From contig PFJX01000137.1 in NCBI GenBank assembly GCA_002784045.1, positions 22,894 through 86,893 of the forward strand: 64,000 nt of DNA. Direction: 5' to 3'. Shown piece after piece: positions 26,569 through 37,420 of this stretch. Position numbers and translations under genes: made by a program. The notes under the pieces are model-generated. The model ran no database searches. It was given only the letters and a program-made list of their open reading frames with translations, and had not been told where the DNA came from. The stretch's first letter is position 1; every line of letters starts with the position of its first letter. The DNA comes from Hydrogenophilales bacterium CG_4_10_14_3_um_filter_63_21. Lineage in GTDB: Bacteria; Pseudomonadota; Gammaproteobacteria; Burkholderiales; Thiobacillaceae.

Positions 26569-28173
26569 ATGAGCCATCAAGTCCTTGCCCGCAAATGGCG
26601 CCCGAAGCGTTTTGGCCAACTGGTTGGGCAGGAGCATGTGGTGCGTGCGCTGTCCAACGCGCTGGCCAGCGGCCGCTTGCATCACGCCTACCTGTTCACC
26701 GGCACGCGCGGGGTCGGCAAGACCACGCTGGCGCGGATACTGGCGAAGTGCCTCAACTGCACGGGGGGTAAAGACGGGGGCGTCACCGCAGAACCCTGCG
26801 GCGAATGCGCCGCCTGCCGCGAGATCGACAGCGGTCGTTTCGTCGATCTGATCGAGTTGGACGCCGCCTCCAACACCGGCGTCGACAACATGCGCGAGAT
26901 TCTGGAAAACGCCCAGTACGCGCCCACCGCCGGCCGCTACAAGGTCTACATCATCGACGAAGTGCACATGCTCTCAAAGAACGCCTTCAACGCCATGTTG
27001 AAGACGTTGGAAGAGCCGCCCAGCCACGTCATCTTCATTCTCGCCACTACCGACCCGCAGAAAGTGCCGGTCACGGTGTTGTCGCGCTGTCTCCAGTTCA
27101 ACCTCAAGCAGATGCCGCCTGGCCAGGTGGTCAGCCATTTGAAGCACGTGCTGGAAGGCGAAAACGTGCCGTTCGAGGCCGGCGCCCTCAACCTGCTGGC
27201 GCGCGCCGCCGCCGGCAGCATGCGCGACGCCCTCTCGCTCACCGACCAGGCCATCGCCTACGGCAGCGGCCAGATTAAAGAAGACGAAACCCGCGCCATG
27301 TTGGGCGTGATCGACCAGGCCTACCTGATGCCGGTGCTGGAAGCCTTGGCCGACGGCGACGGCCCGCACCTGCTGCGGGAAGCGGCTGAACTGGCCGCGC
27401 GCGGCTTCTCTTTCGACGCCGCCTTGCAGGACATGGCCAGCCTGCTGCACCAGGCCGCCCTGGCTTTGAGCATCCCGGAAGCGGTGAGCGAGGATGCGCC
27501 GGAACGCGAACGTCTGTTCAACCTGGCGGGGCGGCTCGACCCGGAACGGGTGCAGGTGCTCTATCAGATCGCCACCCTGGGCCGCCGCGACCTGGAATGG
27601 GCACCGGACGAATACGCCGGTTTCAGCATGACTTTGTTGCGGATGCTCGCCTTCTCGCCCTCCGATACCGCCCCGGCCGCCCGCGCCACGCCGCCGGCGG
27701 AACGGCCCGAGCCACGCCTTGTTCCCGCCGCGCCGACGCCACGCGCCGCCGTACCGATTCGGCCCGAGATGCTGGCCGCCAACGAGCCGCTGCCGCCCGC
27801 CGACACTGACTGGCGCGGTATTGCCGAGAGCCTGCCTGGCCTCGCGCGCCAGCTCGCCATGCAGTGCGAACGCCTGGAACACAGCGGCAACACGCTGCGC
27901 CTGCGCCTGCCGGAGAACCAGAAGACGCTGCTCGACAACTTCGGCGACAAGCTGAGCGCGGCGCTGGCCGAGAAACTCGGCGCCGGCCTGCACGTTGAAT
28001 TCGAACTCGCCGCCGTGACCCAGCAATCGCCCGCCGCCGCCCGCGCCCGCGAACAAGCCGCGCGCCAGTCCGACGCGGAAGCGGCGATACAAGCTGATCC
28101 CTTCGTCCAGACCCTGGTGCGTGAATGCGGCGCGACGGTCGCCAACATCCGCCCGCTGAGCGCGGCGGGCTGA
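26569..28173 (+). CDS. dnaX: DNA polymerase III subunits gamma/tau DnaX
   Basis: Clamp-loader ATPase, 534 residues. Walker A is GTRGVGKTTLARILAK; the zinc cysteines are in CLNCTGG and PCGECAACRE; the DEVH box is IIDEVHMLS; sensor 1 is ATTDPQKVPVTVLSRC. A Pro/Ala-rich linker (PAARATPPAERPEPR) separates the AAA+ part from the C-terminal tau domains. No clear A-run slippery site for a gamma form is visible, so whether the short form is made is unknown. It follows ffs and precedes ybaB. Confidence 0.95.
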   Translation: MSHQVLARKWRPKRFGQLVGQEHVVRALSNALASGRLHHAYLFTGTRGVGKTTLARILAKCLNCTGGKDGGVTAEPCGECAACREIDSGRFVDLIELDAASNTGVDNMREILENAQYAPTAGRYKVYIIDEVHMLSKNAFNAMLKTLEEPPSHVIFILATTDPQKVPVTVLSRCLQFNLKQMPPGQVVSHLKHVLEGENVPFEAGALNLLARAAAGSMRDALSLTDQAIAYGSGQIKEDETRAMLGVIDQAYLMPVLEALADGDGPHLLREAAELAARGFSFDAALQDMASLLHQAALALSIPEAVSEDAPERERLFNLAGRLDPERVQVLYQIATLGRRDLEWAPDEYAGFSMTLLRMLAFSPSDTAPAARATPPAERPEPRLVPAAPTPRAAVPIRPEMLAANEPLPPADTDWRGIAESLPGLARQLAMQCERLEHSGNTLRLRLPENQKTLLDNFGDKLSAALAEKLGAGLHVEFELAAVTQQSPAAARAREQAARQSDAEAAIQADPFVQTLVRECGATVANIRPLSAAG

Positions 28174-28177
28174 ACTG

Positions 28178-28228
28178 GTAGCGCCGGCGCCCCGCCGGCC
28201 CTTAACCACGCCGGCCAAGCGCCGGCAC
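28178..28228. repeat. REP-like palindrome, GTAGCGCC family, copy 4
   Basis: GTAGCGCCGGC ... CGCCGGC followed by GCCGGCC ... GCGCCGGCAC: an imperfect member of the GTAGCGCC family between dnaX and ybaB. Confidence 0.6.
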
Positions 28229-28248
28229 GATTCACATAGAGGAACGAC

Positions 28249-28596
28249 ATGCTCAAAGGTGGAATGGGTGGCATCGGCAACCTGATGAAACAGGCGCAGG
28301 CAATGCAGGAAAACATGCAGAAGATGCAGGCCAAGCTCGCTGAAATGGAGGTCGAAGGCGTCTCCGGTGCTGGCCTGGTCAAAGTGGTGATGACCGGCAA
28401 GCATGACGTCCGCCGCGTCAATATCGACCCCAGTCTGCTTACTGGCGGCAGTGACGACGACAAGGAAATGTTGGAAGACCTGATCGCCGCCGCCGTCAAC
28501 GACGCGGTACGCAAGATCGAAGATACCGTGCAGGAAAAAATGGCCTCCGCCACCGCCGGCCTGCCCCTGCCGCCCGGATTCAAGCTGCCGTTCTGA
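28249..28596 (+). CDS. Nucleoid-associated protein YbaB/EbfC family
   Basis: A 115-residue DNA-binding dimer-forming protein: Met-rich helix ([21 protein letters not shown]), central strands ([20 protein letters not shown]) and a C-terminal [14 protein letters not shown] helix. It binds DNA as a tweezer-like dimer. It stands in the conserved dnaX-ybaB-recR order. Confidence 0.94.
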   Translation: MLKGGMGGIGNLMKQAQAMQENMQKMQAKLAEMEVEGVSGAGLVKVVMTGKHDVRRVNIDPSLLTGGSDDDKEMLEDLIAAAVNDAVRKIEDTVQEKMASATAGLPLPPGFKLPF

Positions 28597-28611
28597 TTGC
28601 ACGCGCGGGCC

Positions 28612-28690
28612 GTAGGGTGTGGTGAGGTACGAACCGCACCAATCGCCACCGTGGTGCGATGCGGTTCGCTACGCTCACCAGCATCCTGCG
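28612..28690. repeat. Imperfect palindrome, GTAGGRTGTGGTGAG type
   Basis: A long imperfect inverted repeat: GTAGGGTGTGGTGAG and CGAACCGCACC pair with GGTGCG, GCGGTTCG and GCTCACC..CATCCT. A half copy (GTAGGATGTGGTGAGC) occurs at 58418-58433. Lies in the ybaB-recR spacer; its right end overlaps an unlikely upstream start for recR. Confidence 0.7.
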
Positions 28691-28709
28691 ACCGCCGCCG
28701 AATTTCCCG

Positions 28710-30706
<1,997 letters not shown>

Positions 30707-30708
30707 AT

Positions 30709-30749
30709 GTAGCGCAGGCGTCCGACGTCGGCCCGATGCCGGCGCTACA
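30709..30749. repeat. REP-like palindrome, GTAGCGCC family, copy 5
   Basis: TGTAGCGCAGGC ... GCCGGCGCTACA between the convergent purB and acyl carrier protein genes. It may act as a shared 3' stem. Confidence 0.75.
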
Positions 30750-31013
30750 TCAGCCCTTGCGCTTGAGCACGAAGTCGGCCATCGAATTGATCGAGCCGAG
30801 GTTGTCGATGTTGATTTCTTCCTGCCGCAGCGGCATCTGGTAGGCGTCCTCGTACCAGACCACCAGTTCCAGGATGGCGCCGGAGTCGATATAGCCGGTG
30901 GCGGGGATGATGTCGTCGTCGCCGATGTCGCTGGCGTCCATGCCCAGATTTTTCGCCAGCTCGATTACTTTGGCGCGCACGGCGGCCTTGATGGCGTTGC
31001 GGTCGAGGTTCAT
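30750..31013 (-). CDS. Acyl carrier protein, divergent
   Basis: An 87-residue four-helix carrier protein (MNLDRNAIKAAVRAKVIELA...). The phosphopantetheine attachment Ser lies in GYIDSGAILELV: the usual DSL is DSG here. The acidic helix after the Ser is unusually aromatic (VVWYEDAY). It is not the fatty-acid-synthesis AcpP, whose normal fab neighbours are absent. It is last in the E1-E2-ACP operon on the minus strand, 20 bp after the E2-like gene. I infer that it receives an acyl group from that acyltransferase. Confidence 0.85.
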   Translation of the reverse strand: MNLDRNAIKAAVRAKVIELAKNLGMDASDIGDDDIIPATGYIDSGAILELVVWYEDAYQMPLRQEEINIDNLGSINSMADFVLKRKG

Positions 31014-31033
31014 TCGGAGTTCCTTGGTTGAAA

Positions 31034-32140
31034 TCAGACGGGTGGCTTGGCCAGTTCCATCAGCAGCCGCGCGACATCGAAGCCGGACAGTACGCGATGG
31101 TCGTAGCTCGCACCCAGCACGGCGCGGCCGCTGCCTTTCGGGGCGGCGTGGGCGATCATCAGCGAGCAGTAGGGCGGCAGGATGGGAATGTGGCGGCTGA
31201 CGTTCCAGCGCGCCATGCTGGAAAAGGCGAGGGTGGCGCCGCTGGTTTCCTCGCGGCTCAACTTGCGCTGGATCGCGTGGCGCTGCACTTCGCCCAAGGC
31301 TTCGATGAAGGGTTGGGTTTCCAGGGCGTCGGCGTCGCGCACCACGGTCAGATACAGCGTTTCCCCGGCCTGCACGGTGAAACCGAGGTTCACCGGCTGG
31401 TACTGAAAGCGTTTGCCGTTGACCACGGTGGCATTCACTCTCGGGTTGGCCTTGGCCAGTTGCACATAGCGATAGGCCAACAGCGGCAGCAGCGGCGAAA
31501 GCATCAGCTTGTTGGCGCTGGCGTAGGCGGCCGCGTGGTCTTCCCAGGCTTTCGGGTCGTATTCCACTTCCAGATAAGTGGCGGCGGCGTGGTCGCGGTG
31601 CCAGGACACGGTGATCAACATGCCACGTTCTTCGGCGTTGAGGTCGACCAGTTCGCCCGCCACATCAGGCACGCTTTCCCGCGCCGAGACGGTCACGGCG
31701 GGGATGTGGTCGCGCCGCTGGATGCCATGCGCGGCGATGTAGGTTTCCACGTCGGCGAGTGACAAGCGGTCACCGGAAGCGGGTACCACGCCGGCGTCGA
31801 GGCCGAGTTCCTTGAGCAGGGCGCGTGCCTTGGCGGTGGGGCGAACGTTGCCACCCCCAGTGGCGGGCGCGACCACCGCCGTTTCCGGCACCGGCTCGTC
31901 GATGGTTTCACCCTGCCAGAGCAGGACGGAGCCGACCGCCACCTTGTCGTCCACTGCACACATCAGCTTGAGCACGTAGCCGGCGTTTTCGGCGGCGACT
32001 TCGACGATGGCCTTGTCAGTTTCCACGTCGAGCACGATGTCGCCTTGCTTGACGAAATCGCCGACAGCGACGCGGAAGGCGATGACCTGGACGATGTCGT
32101 CGTTGTTGTTAACGCGCGGAGCGTGGAGGGCGAATGCCAT
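31034..32140 (-). CDS. 2-oxo-acid dehydrogenase E2-type lipoyl acyltransferase
   Basis: A 368-residue protein with a lipoyl domain at the N-terminus (lipoyl-Lys in VETDKAIVE, about residue 43), a hinge, a degenerate peripheral-subunit-binding segment (VRPTAKARALLKELGLD, about 100-150) and a catalytic domain. The catalytic His motif is YDHRVLSGFDVARLL: the DHR is present but the usual Asp of HRxxDG is Ser. It is shorter than housekeeping E2 proteins. It lies 8 bp after the fused E1 gene and 20 bp before the ACP. Instead of CoA, the acyl acceptor may be the ACP (inference). No E3 is nearby. Confidence 0.85.
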   Translation of the reverse strand: MAFALHAPRVNNNDDIVQVIAFRVAVGDFVKQGDIVLDVETDKAIVEVAAENAGYVLKLMCAVDDKVAVGSVLLWQGETIDEPVPETAVVAPATGGGNVRPTAKARALLKELGLDAGVVPASGDRLSLADVETYIAAHGIQRRDHIPAVTVSARESVPDVAGELVDLNAEERGMLITVSWHRDHAAATYLEVEYDPKAWEDHAAAYASANKLMLSPLLPLLAYRYVQLAKANPRVNATVVNGKRFQYQPVNLGFTVQAGETLYLTVVRDADALETQPFIEALGEVQRHAIQRKLSREETSGATLAFSSMARWNVSRHIPILPPYCSLMIAHAAPKGSGRAVLGASYDHRVLSGFDVARLLMELAKPPV

Positions 32141-32148
32141 TTTTTTCC

Positions 32149-34155
32149 TCAGTACAGGTTATCCAGGATGTCTTCGATCAGGCGGTCGGCGTCCGGCAGG
32201 ATCTGCCGTTCCAGGCTGCGCGCGGAGGCAATCGGCACCGGCGGCGTGCCGATGCGGAAGGCCTGGCCGGCGAAACCCGCTTCCAGCAGGCAGGCAGCGA
32301 TTTCCGCGCCGATGCCGAATTCGTGGTGCGATTCCTCGGCGATGACCACCCGCTCGCTATTCAGCAGGTGCGCCAGCAGCGTGCGGCGCGGCAACGGTGA
32401 AAGCAGCGAGGGGACGACGATGTCCACCCTCAGTTCCTCCTCGTCTTCCAGGCGAAGGGCCGCTTCTTCCACCACCGGCAACATGCCGCCGTAGGTAACG
32501 ATAGTCAGGTCCACATCTGGCCGGCGGCGCAGCAGGGTGGGAAACAGGTGAGCGGCGAGGTCGTCCGGGTCGGCCGCCAGCACTTCGTAATCGCCGCTGT
32601 CCATCGTTTCGCCGTAGAGCAGCTTGTGCTCCAGGAACAGGGTGGGATAAGGCCAGCGCCGCGCGGCGTCTACCAGCAGGCGGGCCACATCGTGGCGCTG
32701 GCTGCCGAAGAGGACGGTCAGTCCGGGCACCGAGGTAAAAATGTTTTCCGGGCTCTGGCTGTGCGTGGGGCCATAGCCACGACGGCCGCCCGAGGGGGTG
32801 CGCACGATCAGCGGCACGGCCACCTGCGGGAACACGCCGGGGAACTTCACCGCATGGTTGTAGAGCTGGTCCATGCACAGGGAAAGGAAGTCCGCGAACA
32901 TGATTTCCAGGATCGGGCGGAAACCATCCAGCGCCAGGCCAATGGCGGCGCCAGTGATGCCGGCCTCGGAAATCGGCGTGGAAATCACCCGGCCGGGATA
33001 GGCGCTGCTCAAACCCTGGGTGACCTTGAAAGCACCGCCATAGGGGTCATGCAGGTCTTCGCCGAGCAGCAGGGTTTCCGGATAAGTCGCCAGCAGGTGA
33101 TTCAGGGCGGCGTTGATGCCCAAGCGCACGCTGCTACTGGCGGCAACGATGGGGTAAGTCGGCTGGGCGCCTTGCAGTTCGCCGGCGCGGTCGAAGATGT
33201 GTTCCGGCGCGTCGTCGTAGACGGCTTCCGGCGAGGCATTGGCGACTTCTCGCACGGCGTCGAGGAACACAGCGTTGCGCGCTTCGATGCCGGCACGCAC
33301 GGCATCGGGGAGCCTCTGCCCCATCGCGACGAGCGGATCACGCGCGCGGATGGCGGCGAGCACGGCTTCGTCGCGCAGGTCATCCCCCTTGGAATGCGGC
33401 CCCATGCGGCGGGTGTCGATCACCAGGAAACCGGGGCGTTGGGACTCGCGCACCTGTGCGACCACTGCCGCGGCCTGCTCGCAGAACGCCGGGTCGGCGT
33501 CGTCCAGCCGCCAGGTCTGCAAGCCGAAGGCGGCGCCGCGTGCCTGGATGTCGCCACCCAGGTTCTGGTGCGGCTCGGTGGTTTGCGAGATACCGTTGTT
33601 TTCCACCACCACCAGGTACGGCACCGACCACACCGAGGCCAGGTTCATGGCTTCATACAAGAGACCCTGGCCGAGGGTGCCGTCACCGATCATGGCGGCG
33701 ACGATGGCGCCGCTGCCCTGCCGCTTGCGCGCCAGGGCCAGCCCGGCGCCAATGCCGGTCATGCCACCCTGGACACCGTTGGAATGGAAGTGGCGCCAGA
33801 CCAGGTGCTGGCTGCCGCCGCGCCCGCCACAGGCGCCCGCCGCGCGGCCCATGATCTCCGCCACCAGGCCGACGAATTCGCCGGAATAGGTGAGGAAATG
33901 GCCGTGGTTGCGGTGGTTGGAGAGCGCCGCGTCTTCCGGGTGGGTCAACGCCCGCACCACCGCCATCGCGCAAATTTCCTGGCCCAGGCAGGTGTGCGTA
34001 GTGCCGGAGACGAGGCCGCGGGAAAACTGGTCGAGCACCAGGAGTTCGCTGGAGCGAATCAGATGGCCGTAGGCGTAGAGGTCTTCCGGCGTCGTGCCGA
34101 TGATCGGCTTGCCGTGGGCGTCGCGGGCAAAGCCGGGTAGGGAGAGGCTGGACAT
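32149..34155 (-). CDS. Thiamine-dependent 2-oxo-acid dehydrogenase E1, alpha and beta fused
   Basis: A 668-residue single-chain E1. The alpha half (about 1-310) has TCLGQEICAMAV, SNHRNHGHFL, and the thiamine pyrophosphate motif GDGTLGQGLLYEAMNLASVW ending in ENN. The beta half (from about 335) has LLGEDLHDPYGGAF, PISEAGITGAAIGLAL, and RTPSGGRRGYGPTHSQSPE. It should decarboxylate a 2-oxo acid and pass the acyl group to the lipoyl E2. The substrate is not readable; resemblance is to pyruvate, acetoin and branched-chain type E1. First gene of the E1-E2-ACP operon. Confidence 0.88.
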   Translation of the reverse strand: MSSLSLPGFARDAHGKPIIGTTPEDLYAYGHLIRSSELLVLDQFSRGLVSGTTHTCLGQEICAMAVVRALTHPEDAALSNHRNHGHFLTYSGEFVGLVAEIMGRAAGACGGRGGSQHLVWRHFHSNGVQGGMTGIGAGLALARKRQGSGAIVAAMIGDGTLGQGLLYEAMNLASVWSVPYLVVVENNGISQTTEPHQNLGGDIQARGAAFGLQTWRLDDADPAFCEQAAAVVAQVRESQRPGFLVIDTRRMGPHSKGDDLRDEAVLAAIRARDPLVAMGQRLPDAVRAGIEARNAVFLDAVREVANASPEAVYDDAPEHIFDRAGELQGAQPTYPIVAASSSVRLGINAALNHLLATYPETLLLGEDLHDPYGGAFKVTQGLSSAYPGRVISTPISEAGITGAAIGLALDGFRPILEIMFADFLSLCMDQLYNHAVKFPGVFPQVAVPLIVRTPSGGRRGYGPTHSQSPENIFTSVPGLTVLFGSQRHDVARLLVDAARRWPYPTLFLEHKLLYGETMDSGDYEVLAADPDDLAAHLFPTLLRRRPDVDLTIVTYGGMLPVVEEAALRLEDEEELRVDIVVPSLLSPLPRRTLLAHLLNSERVVIAEESHHEFGIGAEIAACLLEAGFAGQAFRIGTPPVPIASARSLERQILPDADRLIEDILDNLY

Positions 34156-34169
34156 GGTGAGTATCGTGG

Positions 34170-34290
34170 TTGGTAGGAGCAGACCGCGTCCGCGATTATT
34201 GCGTAGGCGCGTCCGCGATCTTTTGCGTAGGGTTATCGTGGATACCGCAGGGTAGGGGCTTCATCACACGGTCCGCTCCTACGGGCTTGG
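34170..34290. repeat. Composite repeat in the E1/GNAT divergent spacer, with 26-bp repeat copy 3
   Basis: GTAGGAGCAGACCG near the left and CGGTCCGCTCCTAC near 34270-34283 form an imperfect inverted repeat. Between them lie two CGCGTCCGCGATC-type repeats and the 26-bp repeat at 34241-34266. The promoters of the divergent E1 and GNAT-like genes must lie in or beside this element; none is clear enough to call. Confidence 0.6.
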
Positions 34291-34361
34291 GCCGCGAGCT
34301 TAACCCAGTTTCAGCGGCCTTTGTGCTAACGTCCCACCGCCTCGATCAAGCACGAATACCT

Positions 34362-35225
34362 ATGGCCCTGCCCAAACTCGAACCCATCCGCGACGAAGAT
34401 TTGCTGGCGTTCTGCGAATTTCTCCACGCCAATCTCAATCCCAGCCACCCGGCCGACGTCTGGGCCGATGCCTTCCGCCAGAATTGGGGAGTGGCCAAGC
34501 CCAACAACGGTTTTCTGATCCGCAACGACGCCGGCCAGATCGTCGGTGGCATCGGCGCCATCTACGCCGCCTACCCGGTGCGCGGGCAATTGGAACAGTT
34601 TTGCAACATCACCAGTTGGATGGTGCTGGACGCCTACCGCACCCAGAGCATGCGCCTGGCGATGGCGGTGATCTCCCAGCCCGGCTTCCACTTCACCGAC
34701 CTGTCGCCCACCGCCGTGGTGGAACAGTCGCTCAAGTTTCTCAAGTTCAAGCCCATGAACGAGGCGCGCACGGTGCTGTTCAACCTGCCGGCCCCGCAAC
34801 AACGCCTGACGGGCGCGGGCGTGATCGGCAATCCGGCGCGCATCGAAGCGGTGCTGGATCCCGCCTCCGCCAAGGTCTACCGCGACCACAAGCATTTCCC
34901 CTGGCTGCGCTTCGTCGCCGTCGGCCGGGGCAAGGATCGCAGCCTGGTGGTCTACAAGCGCGCCATCCTGAAGCACCTGCCCAGCGCGGAAATCATCGGT
35001 TTCACCAACCCGGAAATTTTCCTGCGCTATTTACCCGTACTCGGCTGCCACTTCCTGCTTTCCGGCATGGCCACCACGCGGGTGGAATCGCGTTTGTTGC
35101 CGGGCAAGCCGGCCTGGCCGCACACACTGCTCACGGGCTACCGCAACCGGGTGTTCCGCAGCGACACCCTGGGTGAGGCCGACATCCAGAACCTCTATTC
35201 GGAATACGTCGCCCTTGACCTCTGA
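34362..35225 (+). CDS. GNAT-like acyltransferase
   Basis: A 287-residue protein from ATG 34362 (MALPKLEPIRDEDL). The N-terminal 150 residues have the GNAT pattern: LIRNDAGQIVGGIGAIYA (strands 2-4), NITSWMVLDAYRTQSMRLAM (motif A region, with RTQSMRL at the pyrophosphate loop position) and HFTDLSPTAVVEQSLKFLKF. The C-terminal 130 residues may be a second, decayed GNAT-like half. It is divergent from the E1-E2-ACP genes and overlaps the WalW-like gene. I infer acyl transfer to an amine, perhaps from the ACP. Specificity is unknown. Confidence 0.65.
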   Translation: MALPKLEPIRDEDLLAFCEFLHANLNPSHPADVWADAFRQNWGVAKPNNGFLIRNDAGQIVGGIGAIYAAYPVRGQLEQFCNITSWMVLDAYRTQSMRLAMAVISQPGFHFTDLSPTAVVEQSLKFLKFKPMNEARTVLFNLPAPQQRLTGAGVIGNPARIEAVLDPASAKVYRDHKHFPWLRFVAVGRGKDRSLVVYKRAILKHLPSAEIIGFTNPEIFLRYLPVLGCHFLLSGMATTRVESRLLPGKPAWPHTLLTGYRNRVFRSDTLGEADIQNLYSEYVALDL

Positions 35226-36222
35226 TTTGTTTCCCAACGCGCAGCGTGCCTCGCTGCCGACCGCCACCCGCCCCATCCTGTCGGTCGTGATTCATACCGA
35301 GGAGGAGTTCGACTGGAACCACGCGCACGCACGCGAGGAAATCGGCGTCGAGCACATGCGCCACATTGGCCGCGCGCAGGAACTGTTCGACGGCTTCGGC
35401 ATCGTGCCCAACTACGTCATCGACTATCCCATCGCCAGCCAGCCGCTCGGCTATGAAACCCTGCGCCGCTACCAGGAAGATGGCCGCGCCCTGATCGGCG
35501 CGCATCTGCATCCCTGGGTATCGCCGCCGCTCACCGAAGCGATGACCCGCGCCAACACCTACCCTGGCAACCTGCCGCGCGAACTGGAATATGAAAAGCT
35601 GCGCGTGCTCACCGAGACCATCGCAGAAAACTTCGGCCGTCGGCCCCTCACCTACCTGGCCGGCCGCTACGGCAACGGCCGCAACAGCGCGGCCATCCTG
35701 GAAGAGCTGGGCTATGAGGTGGACATCAGCGTGGCGCCGCCGATCGACTACAGCGGCGACGGCGGCCCGGACTATTCGGGCTACAGCGCCGAGCCGTTCT
35801 GGTTCGGCGCCCAGCGCAAGTTGCTGGGCCTGCCCGGCGGCGGCTGCTACGCCGGCTGGCTGAAGGGCGCCGGCTCGCCGTTCTACCGTCTGCTCACCCA
35901 TCCCAGCTTGAGTTGGGCGCACCTGCCGGCCATCACCTCGCGCCTGCGCGCCTTCGAACGCATCCGCCTGTCGCCGGAGGACTACACCCTGGCGGAAATG
36001 CAACGGATGACCCGCGCCATGCTGGACGACGGCCAGCACATTTTCGTGTTCAGCTTCCACTCCCCCTCGGTCCACCCCGGCTACACGCCGTATGTGCGCG
36101 ACGAGGCGGGGCTGAAGCGGTTTCTCGACAGAACGCGCGGCTATTTCGAGTGGTTCATGCGGGAATTGAACGGGCAGAGCCTGACGCCGCTGGAGATCAA
36201 GGCGCTGCTGGCAGGCGCTTAG
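35215..36222 (+). CDS. Polysaccharide deacetylase, WalW-like
   Basis: A NodB-fold carbohydrate esterase-like protein of about 335 residues. Motifs: SVVIHTEEEFDWNHA (metal-binding Asp position replaced within HTEEEFDW), PNYVIDYPIAS, GAHLHPWVSPP (His pair), YLAGRYGNGRN, and a C-terminal FVFSFHSPSVHPGYTPYV. These match my memory of WalW-type deacetylases. Start is uncertain: TTG 35215 is used; GTG 35173 or TTG 35227 are possible. There is no signal peptide. It overlaps the GNAT gene by 11 bp, so they are co-translated, and its 3' end overlaps the convergent hipA by 26 bp. Confidence 0.78.
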   Translation: MTSDLFPNAQRASLPTATRPILSVVIHTEEEFDWNHAHAREEIGVEHMRHIGRAQELFDGFGIVPNYVIDYPIASQPLGYETLRRYQEDGRALIGAHLHPWVSPPLTEAMTRANTYPGNLPRELEYEKLRVLTETIAENFGRRPLTYLAGRYGNGRNSAAILEELGYEVDISVAPPIDYSGDGGPDYSGYSAEPFWFGAQRKLLGLPGGGCYAGWLKGAGSPFYRLLTHPSLSWAHLPAITSRLRAFERIRLSPEDYTLAEMQRMTRAMLDDGQHIFVFSFHSPSVHPGYTPYVRDEAGLKRFLDRTRGYFEWFMRELNGQSLTPLEIKALLAGA

Positions 36223-37420
36223 GTCGGATCAAGCGGTGGTCGATGTCCCTGGCGAAACGCGCGGCATCGGCTTTGGGTACGCCATATCGGCGGGCAATTT
36301 CGCTGAAGCGCGCAACGGCTGCCCGCGCTTCCCGGCAAATGCCAAGCGCGCCGGCCACTCCCCACTTGCGTCCCAGTTCCGCCAGGCCATCCGGCCCCGG
36401 CGGGTTGGGTGAGAGGTCGAACAGAAGAACGTGTTCGCGTCGCCCGCCGATGTCCGGCAACAGGTCGAAAGCGGGAGAGAGCGTGTAGCCGCGGGAGTCA
36501 TGCAGCATCCAGAAGTTCTTCAGGTGGTCGTCGGTGTTGCCGAGCAGCGCATTGAAAACCATCTGCCGGTACAGGCGCGGCACGTCGATTTCCGGTTGTG
36601 CGCTGTAACGGCGCAGGGCGGCGATCAGGTCGGCGTAGCGCAGCACGTAATACCCGCCCGCCCGCAACAGGGCGCGCAGGCTCAGCATGTGGCGGCGCCC
36701 CCCTTGTGGGGTGAGATCGAAGCGTTTCACCAGCAGCGCGCGGCGGCCGCCGGCAAGGTGTTCCAGGCGGAATTCCGGTATTTCCAGCCCAGCCATCCGC
36801 GCCAGTTCCAGGCTGGCGGCTTCCAACCCCACCCTGTCCACCTCATCGCGCCCGCTAGAAAACTTGGCGATCCAATGGCCCTGGTCGTCGCGCAGCAGTG
36901 CCTTGGGGCGGGCGCCCCCCGGTGAACTGCCTGCGGCAAGCAGCAGCCGGTGGGCGATGTCCACCTCGCCGTCCTGTTCCAGTCGGCGCGCGGCCTCATG
37001 CAGGGTTTCCAGGTCGAGCAGGGTGGCGGAATCGTCGTGCGTGCGCGGCGCTTCGCCCGGCGGCGGGAAAGCCAGGGCGCCCAGCCCCTGCCCTGCCTGG
37101 GCACGCAGCAGAAAGGGTTCCGCCTGCTGCCCGCGCGGCAGGCCGTGGCGCAGGATCAGCAGGCGCCGCCCCCAGGCATCGGGCAGAGCGTCTTCCAGAA
37201 CCATGAGTGGCGTATCGAGTTGGCTGCCCTGGAATTCGCCCGGAGTGAGCGGCAGGCTGGCGGGGTCGAGGGGAAAGGCGCGCGGGTCGGCGAGGTAATC
37301 CGGGGTGTAGCGGAAAGCACTGGCATAGCGGCCCTGGCCATCGGCGTCGGCGCAGGCCAGTTCACCGGCCTGGACGCGCTCTCCGGCCGGCAGGGTGAGC
37401 CAGACGTCGAGACGGATCAT
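36197..37420 (-). CDS. hipA: HipA-family serine/threonine kinase toxin
   Basis: A 407-residue HipA-type kinase. N-terminal domain: PLMVLEDALPDAWGRRLL. Kinase: Gly-rich loop GGARPKALL, catalytic and metal motif NALLGNTDDHLKNFWML (NxDDHxKN complete), and LSPAFDLLPDIGG. In HipBA modules such kinases phosphorylate tRNA synthetases or other targets and are held by HipB. It overlaps the hipB-like gene by 4 bp and the WalW-like gene by 26 bp tail to tail. All key residues are present, so it should be active. Confidence 0.9.
   Translation of the reverse strand: MIRLDVWLTLPAGERVQAGELACADADGQGRYASAFRYTPDYLADPRAFPLDPASLPLTPGEFQGSQLDTPLMVLEDALPDAWGRRLLILRHGLPRGQQAEPFLLRAQAGQGLGALAFPPPGEAPRTHDDSATLLDLETLHEAARRLEQDGEVDIAHRLLLAAGSSPGGARPKALLRDDQGHWIAKFSSGRDEVDRVGLEAASLELARMAGLEIPEFRLEHLAGGRRALLVKRFDLTPQGGRRHMLSLRALLRAGGYYVLRYADLIAALRRYSAQPEIDVPRLYRQMVFNALLGNTDDHLKNFWMLHDSRGYTLSPAFDLLPDIGGRREHVLLFDLSPNPPGPDGLAELGRKWGVAGALGICREARAAVARFSEIARRYGVPKADAARFARDIDHRLIRPKRLPAAP

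Noticed and set aside
26974..28602. A 542-residue minus-strand ORF opposite dnaX and ybaB
   Set aside because: It spans two real genes and their spacer; no family resemblance.
32548..34140. A 530-residue plus-strand ORF opposite the E1 gene
   Set aside because: Antisense shadow of a well-supported E1 protein.
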